This document shows, in pieces, positions 23,037 through 32,025 of a DNA stretch of 36,147 bases (its first letter is position 1; each line of letters begins with the position of its first letter). The position numbers and the translations under genes were made by a program. The DNA comes from Aquiflexum sp041749095 (GTDB lineage: Bacteria; Bacteroidota; Bacteroidia; Cytophagales; Cyclobacteriaceae), in NCBI RefSeq assembly GCF_041749095.1, contig NZ_JBGTCA010000390.1, positions 1 to 36,147 of the forward strand. Reading direction: 5' to 3'. Below the pieces are notes generated by a model. That model was not told the origin of the DNA and searched no databases. It saw nothing but the letters and a program-made list of their open reading frames with translations.

Positions 23037-24596
23037 ATGCAAAGGTTCAAAATCCTATGGGCAGATGATGAGATAGATCTTCTGAAACCACATATATTGT
23101 TTCTCGAACAGAGAGGTTATGAGATTACTACCGTCAACAGCGGGGTGGATGCTATCGAGTCCGTTGAGAAAAATAATTTTGATGTGATTTTTTTAGATGA
23201 GATGATGCCTGGAATGACCGGGCTCGAATCCCTACAGCAGATCAAGATGATCAAACCGCAGGTTCCTGTGGTGATGATCACCAAAAGTGAAGAAGAGCAC
23301 ATCATGGATGATGCGATAGGCGGCAAAATTGCTGATTATCTGATCAAACCCATCAATCCCAATCAGATTCTGCTATCTGTCAAAAAAATACTTCAAAACA
23401 AACAGCTGATTACAGAAAAGACAAACCTTTCCTATAGACAGGATTTTATGAACATCAGTATGGCCTGTAATGATGCTTCTACCTATCAGGAATGGACAGA
23501 GATCTACAAGAGGTTGACCTATTGGGAAATGGAAATAGACAAGACCGAAAACAAAAGCATGCAGGATGTCCTTGAAACCCAGAAAACTGAAGCAAACGCA
23601 AGTTTTGCCAAATTCATCAAAAACAATTACCTGGATTGGATCAGTGACCCAAAATCGGACAAACCCATCCTGTCCCATAAATTGATGAATGAAAAGGTCT
23701 TCCCCTTTATAAAGCCCGGCAAACCCTTGTTCTTTTTGGTCATTGACAATCTCAGGCTTGACCAATGGGAGGTTATCAAACCTTTGATTACAGATTTCTT
23801 TAATATAGTGGAAGAAAGTACTTACTATAGTATATTGCCTACTACCACGGCCTTTTCCAGAAATGCGCTTTTCAGTGGACTGATGCCTTCGGATATGGCA
23901 AGATTCCATCCCGAACTATGGGAAGGAGAAGATACCGATGAGGGAAAAAACAACAATGAGGAACACTTCCTTTCTGAAAACCTTCACCGGAACAGGTTGA
24001 ACATTAAATTCAGTTATCATAAAATCCTTCAGGCATATCAGGGCAAAGCCGTATTGGAACATTTCCACCAAATGCTCAACAATGACCTGAATGTTTTGGT
24101 GTATAATTTTGTGGATATGATGTCCCATGCCAGGACCGATATGAAAATGATCAGAGAGTTGGCCCCGAATGAATCGGCCTATAGGTCTATCACTAAAAGT
24201 TGGTTTGAGCATTCATCACTTTTTGAACTGTTCAAAAAAATACAGGCAGCCAAGGCAGATGTCATTGTGACTACAGATCATGGCACCAAAAGAGTAAACC
24301 GGCCATATAAAATAATCGGTGATAAAAATGTCACTACCAATTTAAGGTATAAGCAGGGCAGAAATCTTAACTTTGAAAGTGGGAAGGTTTTTGAAATATC
24401 CAAGCCTGAGGACGCCAAGCTCCCGAGGCTCAACATATCTTCAAGTTATGTTTTTACTGTCGAAGATTATTTCTTTGCCTATCCCAACAATTACAATTAT
24501 TATGTAAATTACTACAAAGACACCTTTCAGCATGGCGGGGTTTCTTTGGAAGAAATGATTATCCCCGTAATTCAACTCGAACCGAAGAATATTTAA
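23037..24596 (+). CDS. porX: PorX-type response regulator with PglZ phosphatase domain
   Basis: A 519-residue protein. Residues 1-120 are a receiver domain with acidic Asp10-Asp11, phospho-acceptor Asp54 (FLDEMMPG) and Lys104. A helical linker leads to a PglZ/alkaline-phosphatase-fold domain (about 210-519) with LVIDNLRLDQW (metal Asp237), a PTTTAF segment with the likely catalytic Thr, TTDHGT and HGGVSLEEMI. This is the architecture of PorX, the regulator of the type IX secretion system in Porphyromonas, where the effector domain hydrolyses oligonucleotides. I prefer the ATG at 23037, since the receiver fold begins there; the in-frame ATG at 22986 would add 17 unconserved residues overlapping the promoter. 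No porY or T9SS structural gene is nearby. Confidence 0.93.
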   Translation: MQRFKILWADDEIDLLKPHILFLEQRGYEITTVNSGVDAIESVEKNNFDVIFLDEMMPGMTGLESLQQIKMIKPQVPVVMITKSEEEHIMDDAIGGKIADYLIKPINPNQILLSVKKILQNKQLITEKTNLSYRQDFMNISMACNDASTYQEWTEIYKRLTYWEMEIDKTENKSMQDVLETQKTEANASFAKFIKNNYLDWISDPKSDKPILSHKLMNEKVFPFIKPGKPLFFLVIDNLRLDQWEVIKPLITDFFNIVEESTYYSILPTTTAFSRNALFSGLMPSDMARFHPELWEGEDTDEGKNNNEEHFLSENLHRNRLNIKFSYHKILQAYQGKAVLEHFHQMLNNDLNVLVYNFVDMMSHARTDMKMIRELAPNESAYRSITKSWFEHSSLFELFKKIQAAKADVIVTTDHGTKRVNRPYKIIGDKNVTTNLRYKQGRNLNFESGKVFEISKPEDAKLPRLNISSSYVFTVEDYFFAYPNNYNYYVNYYKDTFQHGGVSLEEMIIPVIQLEPKNI

Positions 24597-24602
24597 TTAA
24601 AT

Positions 24603-25046
24603 TTGAAAAAAAACTATACCTATAGACTTGAAGAAATCCAAGATATCGCCAAAATGATAGTGGATTTTTGTGGGGAGGAAAAAATCTGGGTTTTCAAAGG
24701 AGACCTTGGTGCGGGTAAAACTACCCTAATCAAATCCATTGCCAAAGAAATGGCAATAGAAGACAGGGTTTCCAGTCCGACTTTTGCTTTGGTCAATGAA
24801 TATTGGAATGATAATGGAAGAGTATTTTATCATTTTGATTTTTATAGAGTGGAAGATCCGGCAGAGGTACTGGAAATAGGAATTGAAGAATATTTCTACA
24901 GCGGCAATTATTGCTGGATTGAATGGGCAGAAAAAATACCGGGATTTTTACCGCTTGATTTTATATTGATAGCGATTGAAATTCAGGAAAATGGAAATCG
25001 CAAAGTAACTTTAAAGCAGATTTTAAATGGGAACTCAAATGGTTGA
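24603..25046 (+). CDS. tsaE: tRNA t6A biosynthesis ATPase TsaE
   Basis: A 147-residue P-loop ATPase with Walker A GDLGAGKTT (33-41), the SSPTF motif, FHFDFYRV-like HFDFYRV and IEWAEKIP, all characteristic of TsaE. It works with TsaB and TsaD to make threonylcarbamoyl-adenosine at position 37 of tRNAs. The start is a TTG at 24603; the first in-frame ATG would remove part of the fold. It follows porX by 6 bp and overlaps ald by 20 bp, so the three genes look like one operon. Confidence 0.92.
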   Translation: MKKNYTYRLEEIQDIAKMIVDFCGEEKIWVFKGDLGAGKTTLIKSIAKEMAIEDRVSSPTFALVNEYWNDNGRVFYHFDFYRVEDPAEVLEIGIEEYFYSGNYCWIEWAEKIPGFLPLDFILIAIEIQENGNRKVTLKQILNGNSNG

Positions 25047-26241
25047 GATAACGGAAGGGGTAAGTTTATATCCCAAAGAGTCCGCAAAGTTAATAAAAAA
25101 CTCAAAGAACTCTTTGGTGATTGGTTTGCCTGCAGAATCTGCTGTGCAGGAGAAAAGGGTTGTACTCACACCTGATGCCGTCGGCTTATTGGTGAATAAT
25201 GGTCAGGAAGTTTTGGTAGAGACCAATGCAGGCAAAGAATCCAAATTTACAGATCAGGAATATTCTGATGCCGGGGGCAAAGTTGTTTATTCTCCCAGAG
25301 AAGCATTTGATGCTGAAGTGGTCATGAAGGTCGAACCGCCCACAGAACAGGAGATTGATTATATGCGGTCAGGCTCTTGTTTGATATCAGCCATTCAACT
25401 TGGAAAGCAAAATGCTGATTTTATCCATGCTTTAAATAGGAAAAGGATAACGGCAGTCTCCTATGAACATCTGGAAGATAAAGTAGGCGGGATGCCTGTG
25501 GTACGGGCTATGAGTGAGATTGCCGGAAGTACAGTGATGCTTATTGCTTCCGAATACCTGAGCAGTGTCAATAATGGAAAAGGATTGATCATGGGCGGGG
25601 TGACAGGAGTGCCTCCTACGCAGGTGGTCATTATTGGGGCAGGAACTGTAGCAGAATATGCAGCGCGTACGGCTTTGGGTTTGGGTGCAAATATTAAGGT
25701 TTTTGACAACCATATTTACAAACTCCGTAGGATCAAGCATCTTTTAGGCCAACAGATATTTACATCTACCATTGATAATTTTACCTTGAGCAATGCACTG
25801 AAAGAAGCAGATGTGGTCATCGGTGCTCTGAGAGCAGAGAAGGGCAAAAATAAGATTGTCGTCAGTGAGGAAATGGTTGCCGCTATGATGGAGGGCAGTG
25901 TTCTGATTGATGTTGGAATCGACCAAGGTGGCTGTATAGAGACTTCAGAAATGACAACCCATGAACAGCCGACATTTGTCAGGCATGGGGTGATTCATTA
26001 TTGCGTTCCAAATATTGCTTCCCGGGTTTCCAGAACAGCCTCTTTTGCGTTAAGCAATATTTTTACACCAATAATTTTACAGATGGCGGATCTTGGAGGC
26101 GCAGAGGAAATGGTTTTCAATTACAAATGGTTCATGAAAGGAGTATATACCTACAGAGGTAGCCTGACCAATGCCTATCTGGCAAGGAAATTTTCCATGA
26201 CCCACAAAGAATTGTTGCTGTTACTTGCTGCCAGATATTAA
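25027..26241 (+). CDS. ald: Alanine dehydrogenase
   Basis: A 404-residue NAD-dependent enzyme of the alanine dehydrogenase/transhydrogenase family. An N-terminal AlaDh domain has PAESAVQEKRV and YEHLEDKVGGMPVV, followed by a Rossmann domain with VVIIGAGTVAEYAA and a C-terminal IASRVSRTAS-ALSN segment. The expected reaction is reversible oxidative deamination of alanine to pyruvate and ammonia. It has about 20 extra N-terminal residues relative to the compact family members. It overlaps tsaE by 20 bp and its stop overlaps that of the convergent response regulator by 4 bp. Saccharopine-dehydrogenase-like activity is a less likely alternative. Confidence 0.9.
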   Translation: MGTQMVEITEGVSLYPKESAKLIKNSKNSLVIGLPAESAVQEKRVVLTPDAVGLLVNNGQEVLVETNAGKESKFTDQEYSDAGGKVVYSPREAFDAEVVMKVEPPTEQEIDYMRSGSCLISAIQLGKQNADFIHALNRKRITAVSYEHLEDKVGGMPVVRAMSEIAGSTVMLIASEYLSSVNNGKGLIMGGVTGVPPTQVVIIGAGTVAEYAARTALGLGANIKVFDNHIYKLRRIKHLLGQQIFTSTIDNFTLSNALKEADVVIGALRAEKGKNKIVVSEEMVAAMMEGSVLIDVGIDQGGCIETSEMTTHEQPTFVRHGVIHYCVPNIASRVSRTASFALSNIFTPIILQMADLGGAEEMVFNYKWFMKGVYTYRGSLTNAYLARKFSMTHKELLLLLAARY

Positions 26242-26711
26242 GAAAGAAGATTTTGTCTTAATACAAATTCAAGCTGACTGTTGATGTCACTAAGGTCAGA
26301 AGTTAATTGTCTGTTTTCCAATCTGAGTTGATATACCTCGTATGCATTTTGGATGACATTACGCATGTACTCTTCTTCCCAAGGCTTGGTAAGATAATGG
26401 TAGATCTGGCCTTTGTTGATGGCGTCTATCACTGCCTGAATATCAGTGTAACCTGTGAGTAAAATTCTGATCGGATCAGGATTGATCGGTATGATGGATG
26501 AAAGGAAGTCAACGCCTGTTTCATCAGGCATCCTTTGGTCAGTAATGATAATATGTACGTCTTCTGTCTTCAAAACTTTCCTTCCCTCATCGGCAGACAA
26601 GGCTAAAAAGATCTTAAAATCTCTTCTGAAAGTCGCTTTAAAGGCTTGAAGATTGTTTTCTTCGTCATCTACATACAATATTTTTATTTTTTCTTCGGGT
26701 GAATGTATCAT
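26238..26711 (-). CDS. Single-domain response regulator with C-terminal coiled coil
   Basis: A 157-residue receiver protein with acidic residues in YVDDEENN, phospho-acceptor Asp58 in ITDQRMPDETG and the LTKPWEEE Lys. After the receiver (about 1-120) there is only a short heptad-like tail, with no DNA-binding or enzymatic output. It closely resembles the receiver domain of the gene at 32018 (shared NPDPIRILLTGY, VIDAINKG and KPW). It is divergent from the E1/nitroreductase gene and may take phosphate from the kinase encoded at 29914. It could act as a phosphorelay intermediate or diffusible receiver. Confidence 0.88.
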   Translation of the reverse strand: MIHSPEEKIKILYVDDEENNLQAFKATFRRDFKIFLALSADEGRKVLKTEDVHIIITDQRMPDETGVDFLSSIIPINPDPIRILLTGYTDIQAVIDAINKGQIYHYLTKPWEEEYMRNVIQNAYEVYQLRLENRQLTSDLSDINSQLEFVLRQNLLS

Positions 26712-26740
26712 GGGGCTTATTCGGATGAATATTGTTCGAA

Positions 26741-26777
26741 ATGCAAATTAATATCGGGCAATTGGATTAATCTGCAT
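26741..26777. promoter_or_regulatory. 12-bp inverted repeat in the divergent regulator/E1-NTR promoter region
   Basis: ATGCAAATTAAT (26741-26752) and ATTAATCTGCAT (26766-26777) are inverted copies with one mismatch, separated by 13 nt. The centre lies about 48 bp from the response-regulator start and about 100 bp from the E1/NTR start at 26860. This is the expected size and position of an operator for a dimeric regulator acting on one or both genes. A partial -7 box TAGATTTT occurs at 26846-26853. Confidence 0.45.
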
Positions 26778-26859
26778 ACAAAGTATTAAAATTATTTTTT
26801 TAAAAAAAAATCATTTAAAAAAATATTAAAATAATAATTCATAGTTAGATTTTTTTTAA

Positions 26860-29202
26860 ATGTATTATGATAAAAAATTGGGAAAGAAATTTATCTTTAC
26901 TCCTGATAATCACCCTTGTTATCCTCTAATGCACACTGTATTGAAACCTGATTTAATAAATCGATCGGGAATAATTTTATTGGACCCGCAAAAAAAAACT
27001 GACGAACAACTTCTGTTGAGGTTGAATGATCTTCCTATGCTGGTCATGGTAGATGAGATAGAAAGTCAGGTTTCGGAACTAATCAAACTGAGAAATCCGA
27101 GAAAAATTTATACAAAAGAAGAGCTGTCTAATCAAGTAGAAGAATTTTTTGAGATCAATGGAAAATTTGATTACGGAAATTGGGTTTTTTACCCTTGGAA
27201 AAACACCCTAGTTCATGTACTTCCCGAAGAAGAATTTATTCAGGTCAGGACCATCCGTAACCATTATAAAATCACTCCTTCAGAACAGGAAAAACTTTCC
27301 CAAAAGAAAATAGGAATAGTTGGCCTTTCCGTTGGACAGAGTATTGCTTTGGCTTTAGCCCTTGAAAGAGGTTGTGGGGAGCTCAGATTAGCTGATTTTG
27401 ATACACTTGAGCTCAGCAACATGAACAGAATCAGAGCGAGTATTACAGATCTTGGGCTCAAAAAATCCACCATTGCCGCAAGAGAAATATTGGAAATCGA
27501 TCCATATCTCAAAGTGACGCTGTTTGAAGAAGGTGTCAATGAAGAAAATATAGAGGAATTTTTTACCGAAGGAGGAGAATTGGACTTAGTGGTTGACGAA
27601 TGTGACAGCCTGGATATCAAAATTTTGCTAAGAGAAGTTGCCAGGAAAAAACGAATTCCGGTCATCATGGATACTTCTGATAGGGGGATGCTTGATATTG
27701 AAAGATTTGACCTTGAACCGGAAAGGGAGATTTTTCATGGGTATATGGGAGATGTAAACTACCGGGACCTCAAAAATCTTTCCATGAAGGAAAAGGTTAC
27801 TTTTGGACTTAAAATCACGGGCCTTGAGACGCTTTCTTCGAGGATGAAAGCCTCCTTGTTGGAAATTAACCAAAGCATTTCTTCTTGGCCTCAATTGGCT
27901 TCCGCCGTGTTTTTAGGTGGGGCAATAGGTGCCCATACAGCTAAAAATATCCTTTTGGATCAAATGACTGATTCGGGACGCTTTTATGTTGACCTTGACG
28001 AACTGATTCAAGTGGGGCCGGAAAACCTGTCTCCAAATTCAACAGTTGATTCAAAGGAACTTGATGTTTCGATCAAGAAAGAATACGGTATATCAAATGA
28101 TCTGAATTCAGATTACAAACTTTCGGATGATGAACTTTTCAAAATTGTAGAAATTGCAAACAGTGCCCCTTCCGGAGGGAATATGCAGCCTTGGGAATGG
28201 GTTTTTTCGGACAAAGGTGTGCTGCACCTTTTTCATGATCAGAAAAGAAGTAAATCCTTGCTGGATTTTAAGGGAACGGGTTCCTTGATTTCTTTTGGGG
28301 CAGCTTTGGAAAATATCAGGTTGACATGTCTAAAAATGGGCATCGAAACCTCTATTAAACCCCATATCACGGAATTTGGAGAGGAGAAAATTGCAAGTAT
28401 TCAATTTGACCGAAAAGCAGGATCTGCTTTACCTGATAAATATGCCTATTTAACGCCATTTATCGATAGCAGACTTACCAATCGACTCAATGAAGAGAGA
28501 AAGCCCATTCAGGATTCAACTTTCGATGAATTGACCGGGATGGCTTCCGAGGCAGGTTTTAAACTCAGGATTTTTGATCTGGAAGAGCAGATCAAAAGGT
28601 TTGCAAAAATAAACGGCCTGATGGATTGGGTAAGGATGATCAATGTGGAGGGGTACAATGATTTTGTCAAAGAAATCAGATGGACCAATTCAGAAGCTGA
28701 AATAACCAAAGACGGAATTGACCTGGGAACTTTTGACCTTGGCGTTGCCGATATGGCAGCCTTGAAAATGATCAACAATGCCAAGGCAATGAAATTTATC
28801 AGAGACCATAAGCTAGGTCAGGGTTTTACCAGGATTTCTGACAATACCTTTAAATCAGCTTCAGCCATTTGCCTATTGACAGCCAATGAGTTTTCTCCGC
28901 GCTCTTTTTTGAATGCAGGAAAAGCCATACAAAGAATGTGGGTACACGCCAATATGAAGCAAATAGGTTTTCAGCCAGTGACAGCTTCTCTTTTTATGTA
29001 CCATCAGCTTTATAAAGGAGATGAAAATAGATTTACCCCATTTGAGTCAGAATTAATTACAAAAAGTTACAAAGAATTTGCAGATCTTGTCTGCAAAGAA
29101 AATAACGAAGAAGAAATTTTTCTTTTCCGGTTGAACATCACCAAAGGAAAGGTGGTGAAATCATACCGGAGAGATGTATTAACCACCCTAAAAATTAATT
29201 AA
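26860..29202 (+). CDS. E1-like adenylating domain fused to a nitroreductase-like domain (Rv1355c family)
   Basis: A 780-residue protein. Residues 1-145 have no recognised domain. Residues about 148-385 are a ThiF/MoeB/E1-type adenylating fold: nucleotide loop GIVGLSVGQS (152-161), ADFDTLELSNMNR (178-190), KKSTIAA (201-207) and VVDECDS (244-250). Residues about 420-780 are a nitroreductase/SagB-type flavin fold, with the N-terminal ANSAPSGGNMQPWEW segment (433-447) and the C-terminal AIQRMWVHANMKQIGFQP helix. There is no E1 catalytic Cys between residue 249 and about 488, and no zinc CxxC pair. The order matches Mycobacterium Rv1355c (moeY) relatives. Presumably a carboxylate is activated and a product oxidised or reduced; the substrate is unknown. 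The next gene follows by 4 bp. Confidence 0.85.
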   Translation: MYYDKKLGKKFIFTPDNHPCYPLMHTVLKPDLINRSGIILLDPQKKTDEQLLLRLNDLPMLVMVDEIESQVSELIKLRNPRKIYTKEELSNQVEEFFEINGKFDYGNWVFYPWKNTLVHVLPEEEFIQVRTIRNHYKITPSEQEKLSQKKIGIVGLSVGQSIALALALERGCGELRLADFDTLELSNMNRIRASITDLGLKKSTIAAREILEIDPYLKVTLFEEGVNEENIEEFFTEGGELDLVVDECDSLDIKILLREVARKKRIPVIMDTSDRGMLDIERFDLEPEREIFHGYMGDVNYRDLKNLSMKEKVTFGLKITGLETLSSRMKASLLEINQSISSWPQLASAVFLGGAIGAHTAKNILLDQMTDSGRFYVDLDELIQVGPENLSPNSTVDSKELDVSIKKEYGISNDLNSDYKLSDDELFKIVEIANSAPSGGNMQPWEWVFSDKGVLHLFHDQKRSKSLLDFKGTGSLISFGAALENIRLTCLKMGIETSIKPHITEFGEEKIASIQFDRKAGSALPDKYAYLTPFIDSRLTNRLNEERKPIQDSTFDELTGMASEAGFKLRIFDLEEQIKRFAKINGLMDWVRMINVEGYNDFVKEIRWTNSEAEITKDGIDLGTFDLGVADMAALKMINNAKAMKFIRDHKLGQGFTRISDNTFKSASAICLLTANEFSPRSFLNAGKAIQRMWVHANMKQIGFQPVTASLFMYHQLYKGDENRFTPFESELITKSYKEFADLVCKENNEEEIFLFRLNITKGKVVKSYRRDVLTTLKIN

Positions 29203-29206
29203 AAAT

Positions 29207-29923
29207 ATGTTTAGTTTCAAAGCCTTTAGGGCAATTGATGATCCTACATCTTGCCTGAGATTTATCGAAGGTCATGCCAATGTTTTAAGAGAATATGGTG
29301 TGACAAAAGTCAGTTCTTCAAACAATTTTTGGATGTACAATCCTTATGTCTATGTAGTAAGCGTAGAGGATATCCGGACCGGGATTATGGTCAGTGGGGT
29401 GAGAATTCATATTGCGAACAGGGGGTATCCTTTGCCCATAGAAGAGGCAATTGCCAAGATTGACCGAAAGATTTTTGATGTAGTGGATATTTACCGTGAA
29501 AACGGAACAGGTGAAGTAGCAGGCATGTGGAATTCAAAGTCTATAGCAGGTTATGGCATTGGTTCATTGTTTCTTTCAAGGACAGCTATAGCCATTGCTT
29601 CTCAACTGAAATTAGAGTCACTTTTGGCCCTCTGTTCAGAGGTCACGATCCAACCAACTCTGGACAAAGGCTTTCAGGTAGAAGAAAGTCTGGGAAAAAA
29701 AGGAAAGTTCAGATATCCGAACGTTGACTTCATTTCTACCTGTGCAGTATTGAGGGATGTAGAAAACATACCTCTGGCTTTACCTACGGAAAAAAGATAT
29801 ATATTTGATTTAAGGAAAAATTTTGATAGTATCAGGACCGAAAATTCACCCAAGGGAAATATCGAAATCAGATATGACCTCTTGATAGAAAATCCTGATT
29901 GGCGCTTAAATCTATGTATGTAA
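29207..29923 (+). CDS. GNAT/LuxI-fold acyltransferase-like protein
   Basis: A 238-residue soluble protein. Residues about 45-165 have the order of a GNAT-type acyltransferase: strands around YVYVVSVED and GIMVSGVRIH, a GTGEVAGMW strand, then AGYGIGSLFLSRTAIAIAS (114-132), which fits the acyl-CoA pyrophosphate loop and helix, then a strand LLALCSE and a C-terminal GFQVEES. The middle, GVRIH...GYPLPIEEAI, recalls autoinducer-synthase-type N-acyltransferases, but the LuxI Glu-x-Ser-Arg motif is not present. It lies 4 bp after the E1/nitroreductase gene and overlaps the sensor kinase gene. An unrecognised fold cannot be excluded. Confidence 0.6.
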   Translation: MFSFKAFRAIDDPTSCLRFIEGHANVLREYGVTKVSSSNNFWMYNPYVYVVSVEDIRTGIMVSGVRIHIANRGYPLPIEEAIAKIDRKIFDVVDIYRENGTGEVAGMWNSKSIAGYGIGSLFLSRTAIAIASQLKLESLLALCSEVTIQPTLDKGFQVEESLGKKGKFRYPNVDFISTCAVLRDVENIPLALPTEKRYIFDLRKNFDSIRTENSPKGNIEIRYDLLIENPDWRLNLCM

Positions 29924-32025
29924 TATTGTTAAGTTTCATTTTAAGCATCCTTAGCTTTGTAAATGTAATTCAGGAAAACCCGCCAAGCATAGATTTGGCC
30001 TACGAATTTCTCATTGAACAGCGTAATGAGAGTTTCACTGTTGATGAAATAATTCTTTCGGAGGATTTTAATAGAGTTGAATCAGCATCAAAAAACTTCG
30101 GGATCAACGACCGGATTGTATGGTTGAAATATAAAATCATCAATGATTCCAATGAGAATAAAAAGTATTTTTCAATAAATAATACATCTTTAGACAACCT
30201 TAAGATTTATTTGGTGACTGACGGTGAGGTTGTTGAGCGTCAGATCGGGGGAAGAGAGGTCAGGATTGATGACAGATTAATCCCGTCCAAAAATATTGTC
30301 TTCGAGTTAAATTTGGAAAAGGGTCAGCCCTATACGATCTACATGAGGATTGAAAGTGTCAACAAAAAGGTAATCCTTGCTTCCATATCTGACCTACAAT
30401 CTATCAATAAACAAATTCAAAAAGAAAATCTGTTTTTTGGGATTTTTTCCGGGGTTCTTTTCGGATTGATGTTTTACAATTTGTTCTTATACTTTTCTAT
30501 CAGGGACAAAGTATACTTGATTTATGTGATACATACATTTCTGGTGTGGCTTACCCAATCTGCCATTTTGGGCTATACTCAAGAGTTGATTTGGCCCAAT
30601 GATATCTGGATCAACTTGAGAAGTGGGGTGATGTTTTCCTCTTTGGTCAGTATCGCCGGTATTTGGTTTCTCAGGGTTTTTCTACACACAAAAGTGTTTC
30701 TACCAAAACTGGACAAAGGCTTTTATTTTATTTATGCCGTTTACATTTTTATTTTTATCAATGCACTCTTTATTTCGTTGACCTTAAGTTACCAAGTTCT
30801 TTTGGTGACCCAGACCATTGTAGTGCTGTATGTTCTGTTAGTTGCGGTTTATGTCTGGCTCAAAGGCTATAGTCCTGCCAGATTTTATTTATTGGCATGG
30901 TCTATATTTATGTTGGGGATTTTGTGGTTTGTGTTGAGTGAAATGGGAATTTTACCATACACGGTTTTTTCAGCTTTCATCATGCCGCTGGGATCTGCTT
31001 TAGAGGTGGTTTTACTTTCTTTTGCACTTGCAGATAAAATCAATATTCTGATCAAAGATAAAGATAAGGAGCAGTTGGATAAACTTCAGATTATGAAGGA
31101 AAATGAAAGACTCATTATCAAGCAAAATGAAAATCTGGAGGAAAAAGTCAAAAAGAGAACTGAGGAACTGGAACTCACCTTACACAATCTTCAAAACACG
31201 CAGACCCAATTGGTCAATCAAGAGAAAATGGCTTCTTTGGGACAATTGACCGCAGGCATTGCGCATGAAATCAATAACCCCATCAATTTTGTCAGCTCCA
31301 ATATAGCGCCATTAAAAAGGGATATTAAAGACCTGTTGGAAGTGGTGGAGGTTTACAGAGAAAAGGGAATTGTAGAGTTTTCTGAAGCTTCTAAATCAGC
31401 CATTCAGGACAAAGAACATGAGATAGAATTCGATTATCTCCTCAAGGAGATTGACCAATTGTTGCGGGGCATGGAGGATGGCGCCAAAAGAACCGTGGAG
31501 ATTGTCAAGGGCCTGCGCCTTTTTTCGAGAGTGGATGAACAGGATGTGAAAAAAGTGGATATTCATGACGGTTTAAACAGCACATTGATTTTACTCAGTA
31601 GTTCGATGAACGGCAAAATCAAAGTAAACCGGCAATACGGATCCTTACCTATGGTAGAATGTTTGCCGGGAAAAATCAATCAGGTGTTTATGAATATTAT
31701 TACCAACGGTATCCATGCGCTTTTGGATAATCTCGACAAAAACCCTGATCCTGAACTCATTTTAAGGACGAGTAAAAATGAGACCAGTATAATTGTAGAA
31801 ATTGAAGATAACGGGCCCGGTATGCCCGACAAGGTAAGACAACGGATTTTTGAACCTTTTTTCACTACAAAAGCGGTAGGCAAAGGAACAGGTTTGGGGC
31901 TTTCAATTGTATATACCATCATCGAAAATCATAAGGGTACTTTGGAAGTAAGGTCAAGAGAGGGCAAGGGTACCAATTTCATTATAACACTTCCTATTTA
32001 TCAATTGACCCCGCAAAATGACTGA
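29914..32025 (+). CDS. 7TMR-DISM sensor histidine kinase
   Basis: A 703-residue membrane kinase. It has a signal peptide (about 1-19), an extracytoplasmic 7TMR-DISMED2-type beta domain (about 25-160), seven membrane helices (about 172-378), a coiled coil (about 382-440), a HisKA domain with His451 in AGIAHEINNP, and an HATPase domain with DNGPGMP, FEPFFTTK and GTGLGLSI. The 7TMR-DISM class is thought to sense extracellular carbohydrates or other small ligands; the ligand here is unknown. I chose the ATG at 29914, which gives the signal peptide; a TTG at 29899 would add five residues before it. It overlaps the acyltransferase-like gene by 10 bp and the next kinase gene by 8 bp. Confidence 0.9.
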   Translation: MYVILLSFILSILSFVNVIQENPPSIDLAYEFLIEQRNESFTVDEIILSEDFNRVESASKNFGINDRIVWLKYKIINDSNENKKYFSINNTSLDNLKIYLVTDGEVVERQIGGREVRIDDRLIPSKNIVFELNLEKGQPYTIYMRIESVNKKVILASISDLQSINKQIQKENLFFGIFSGVLFGLMFYNLFLYFSIRDKVYLIYVIHTFLVWLTQSAILGYTQELIWPNDIWINLRSGVMFSSLVSIAGIWFLRVFLHTKVFLPKLDKGFYFIYAVYIFIFINALFISLTLSYQVLLVTQTIVVLYVLLVAVYVWLKGYSPARFYLLAWSIFMLGILWFVLSEMGILPYTVFSAFIMPLGSALEVVLLSFALADKINILIKDKDKEQLDKLQIMKENERLIIKQNENLEEKVKKRTEELELTLHNLQNTQTQLVNQEKMASLGQLTAGIAHEINNPINFVSSNIAPLKRDIKDLLEVVEVYREKGIVEFSEASKSAIQDKEHEIEFDYLLKEIDQLLRGMEDGAKRTVEIVKGLRLFSRVDEQDVKKVDIHDGLNSTLILLSSSMNGKIKVNRQYGSLPMVECLPGKINQVFMNIITNGIHALLDNLDKNPDPELILRTSKNETSIIVEIEDNGPGMPDKVRQRIFEPFFTTKAVGKGTGLGLSIVYTIIENHKGTLEVRSREGKGTNFIITLPIYQLTPQND

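Noticed and set aside
23373..23909. 178-codon minus-strand frame inside porX
   Set aside because: Antisense to the conserved linker and PglZ region; no recognisable protein features.
26860..29923. Ribosomal-peptide (azoline) biosynthesis cluster
   Set aside because: The E1-like and nitroreductase-like folds invite this, but no precursor peptide, YcaO gene or exporter was found between or beside the genes.
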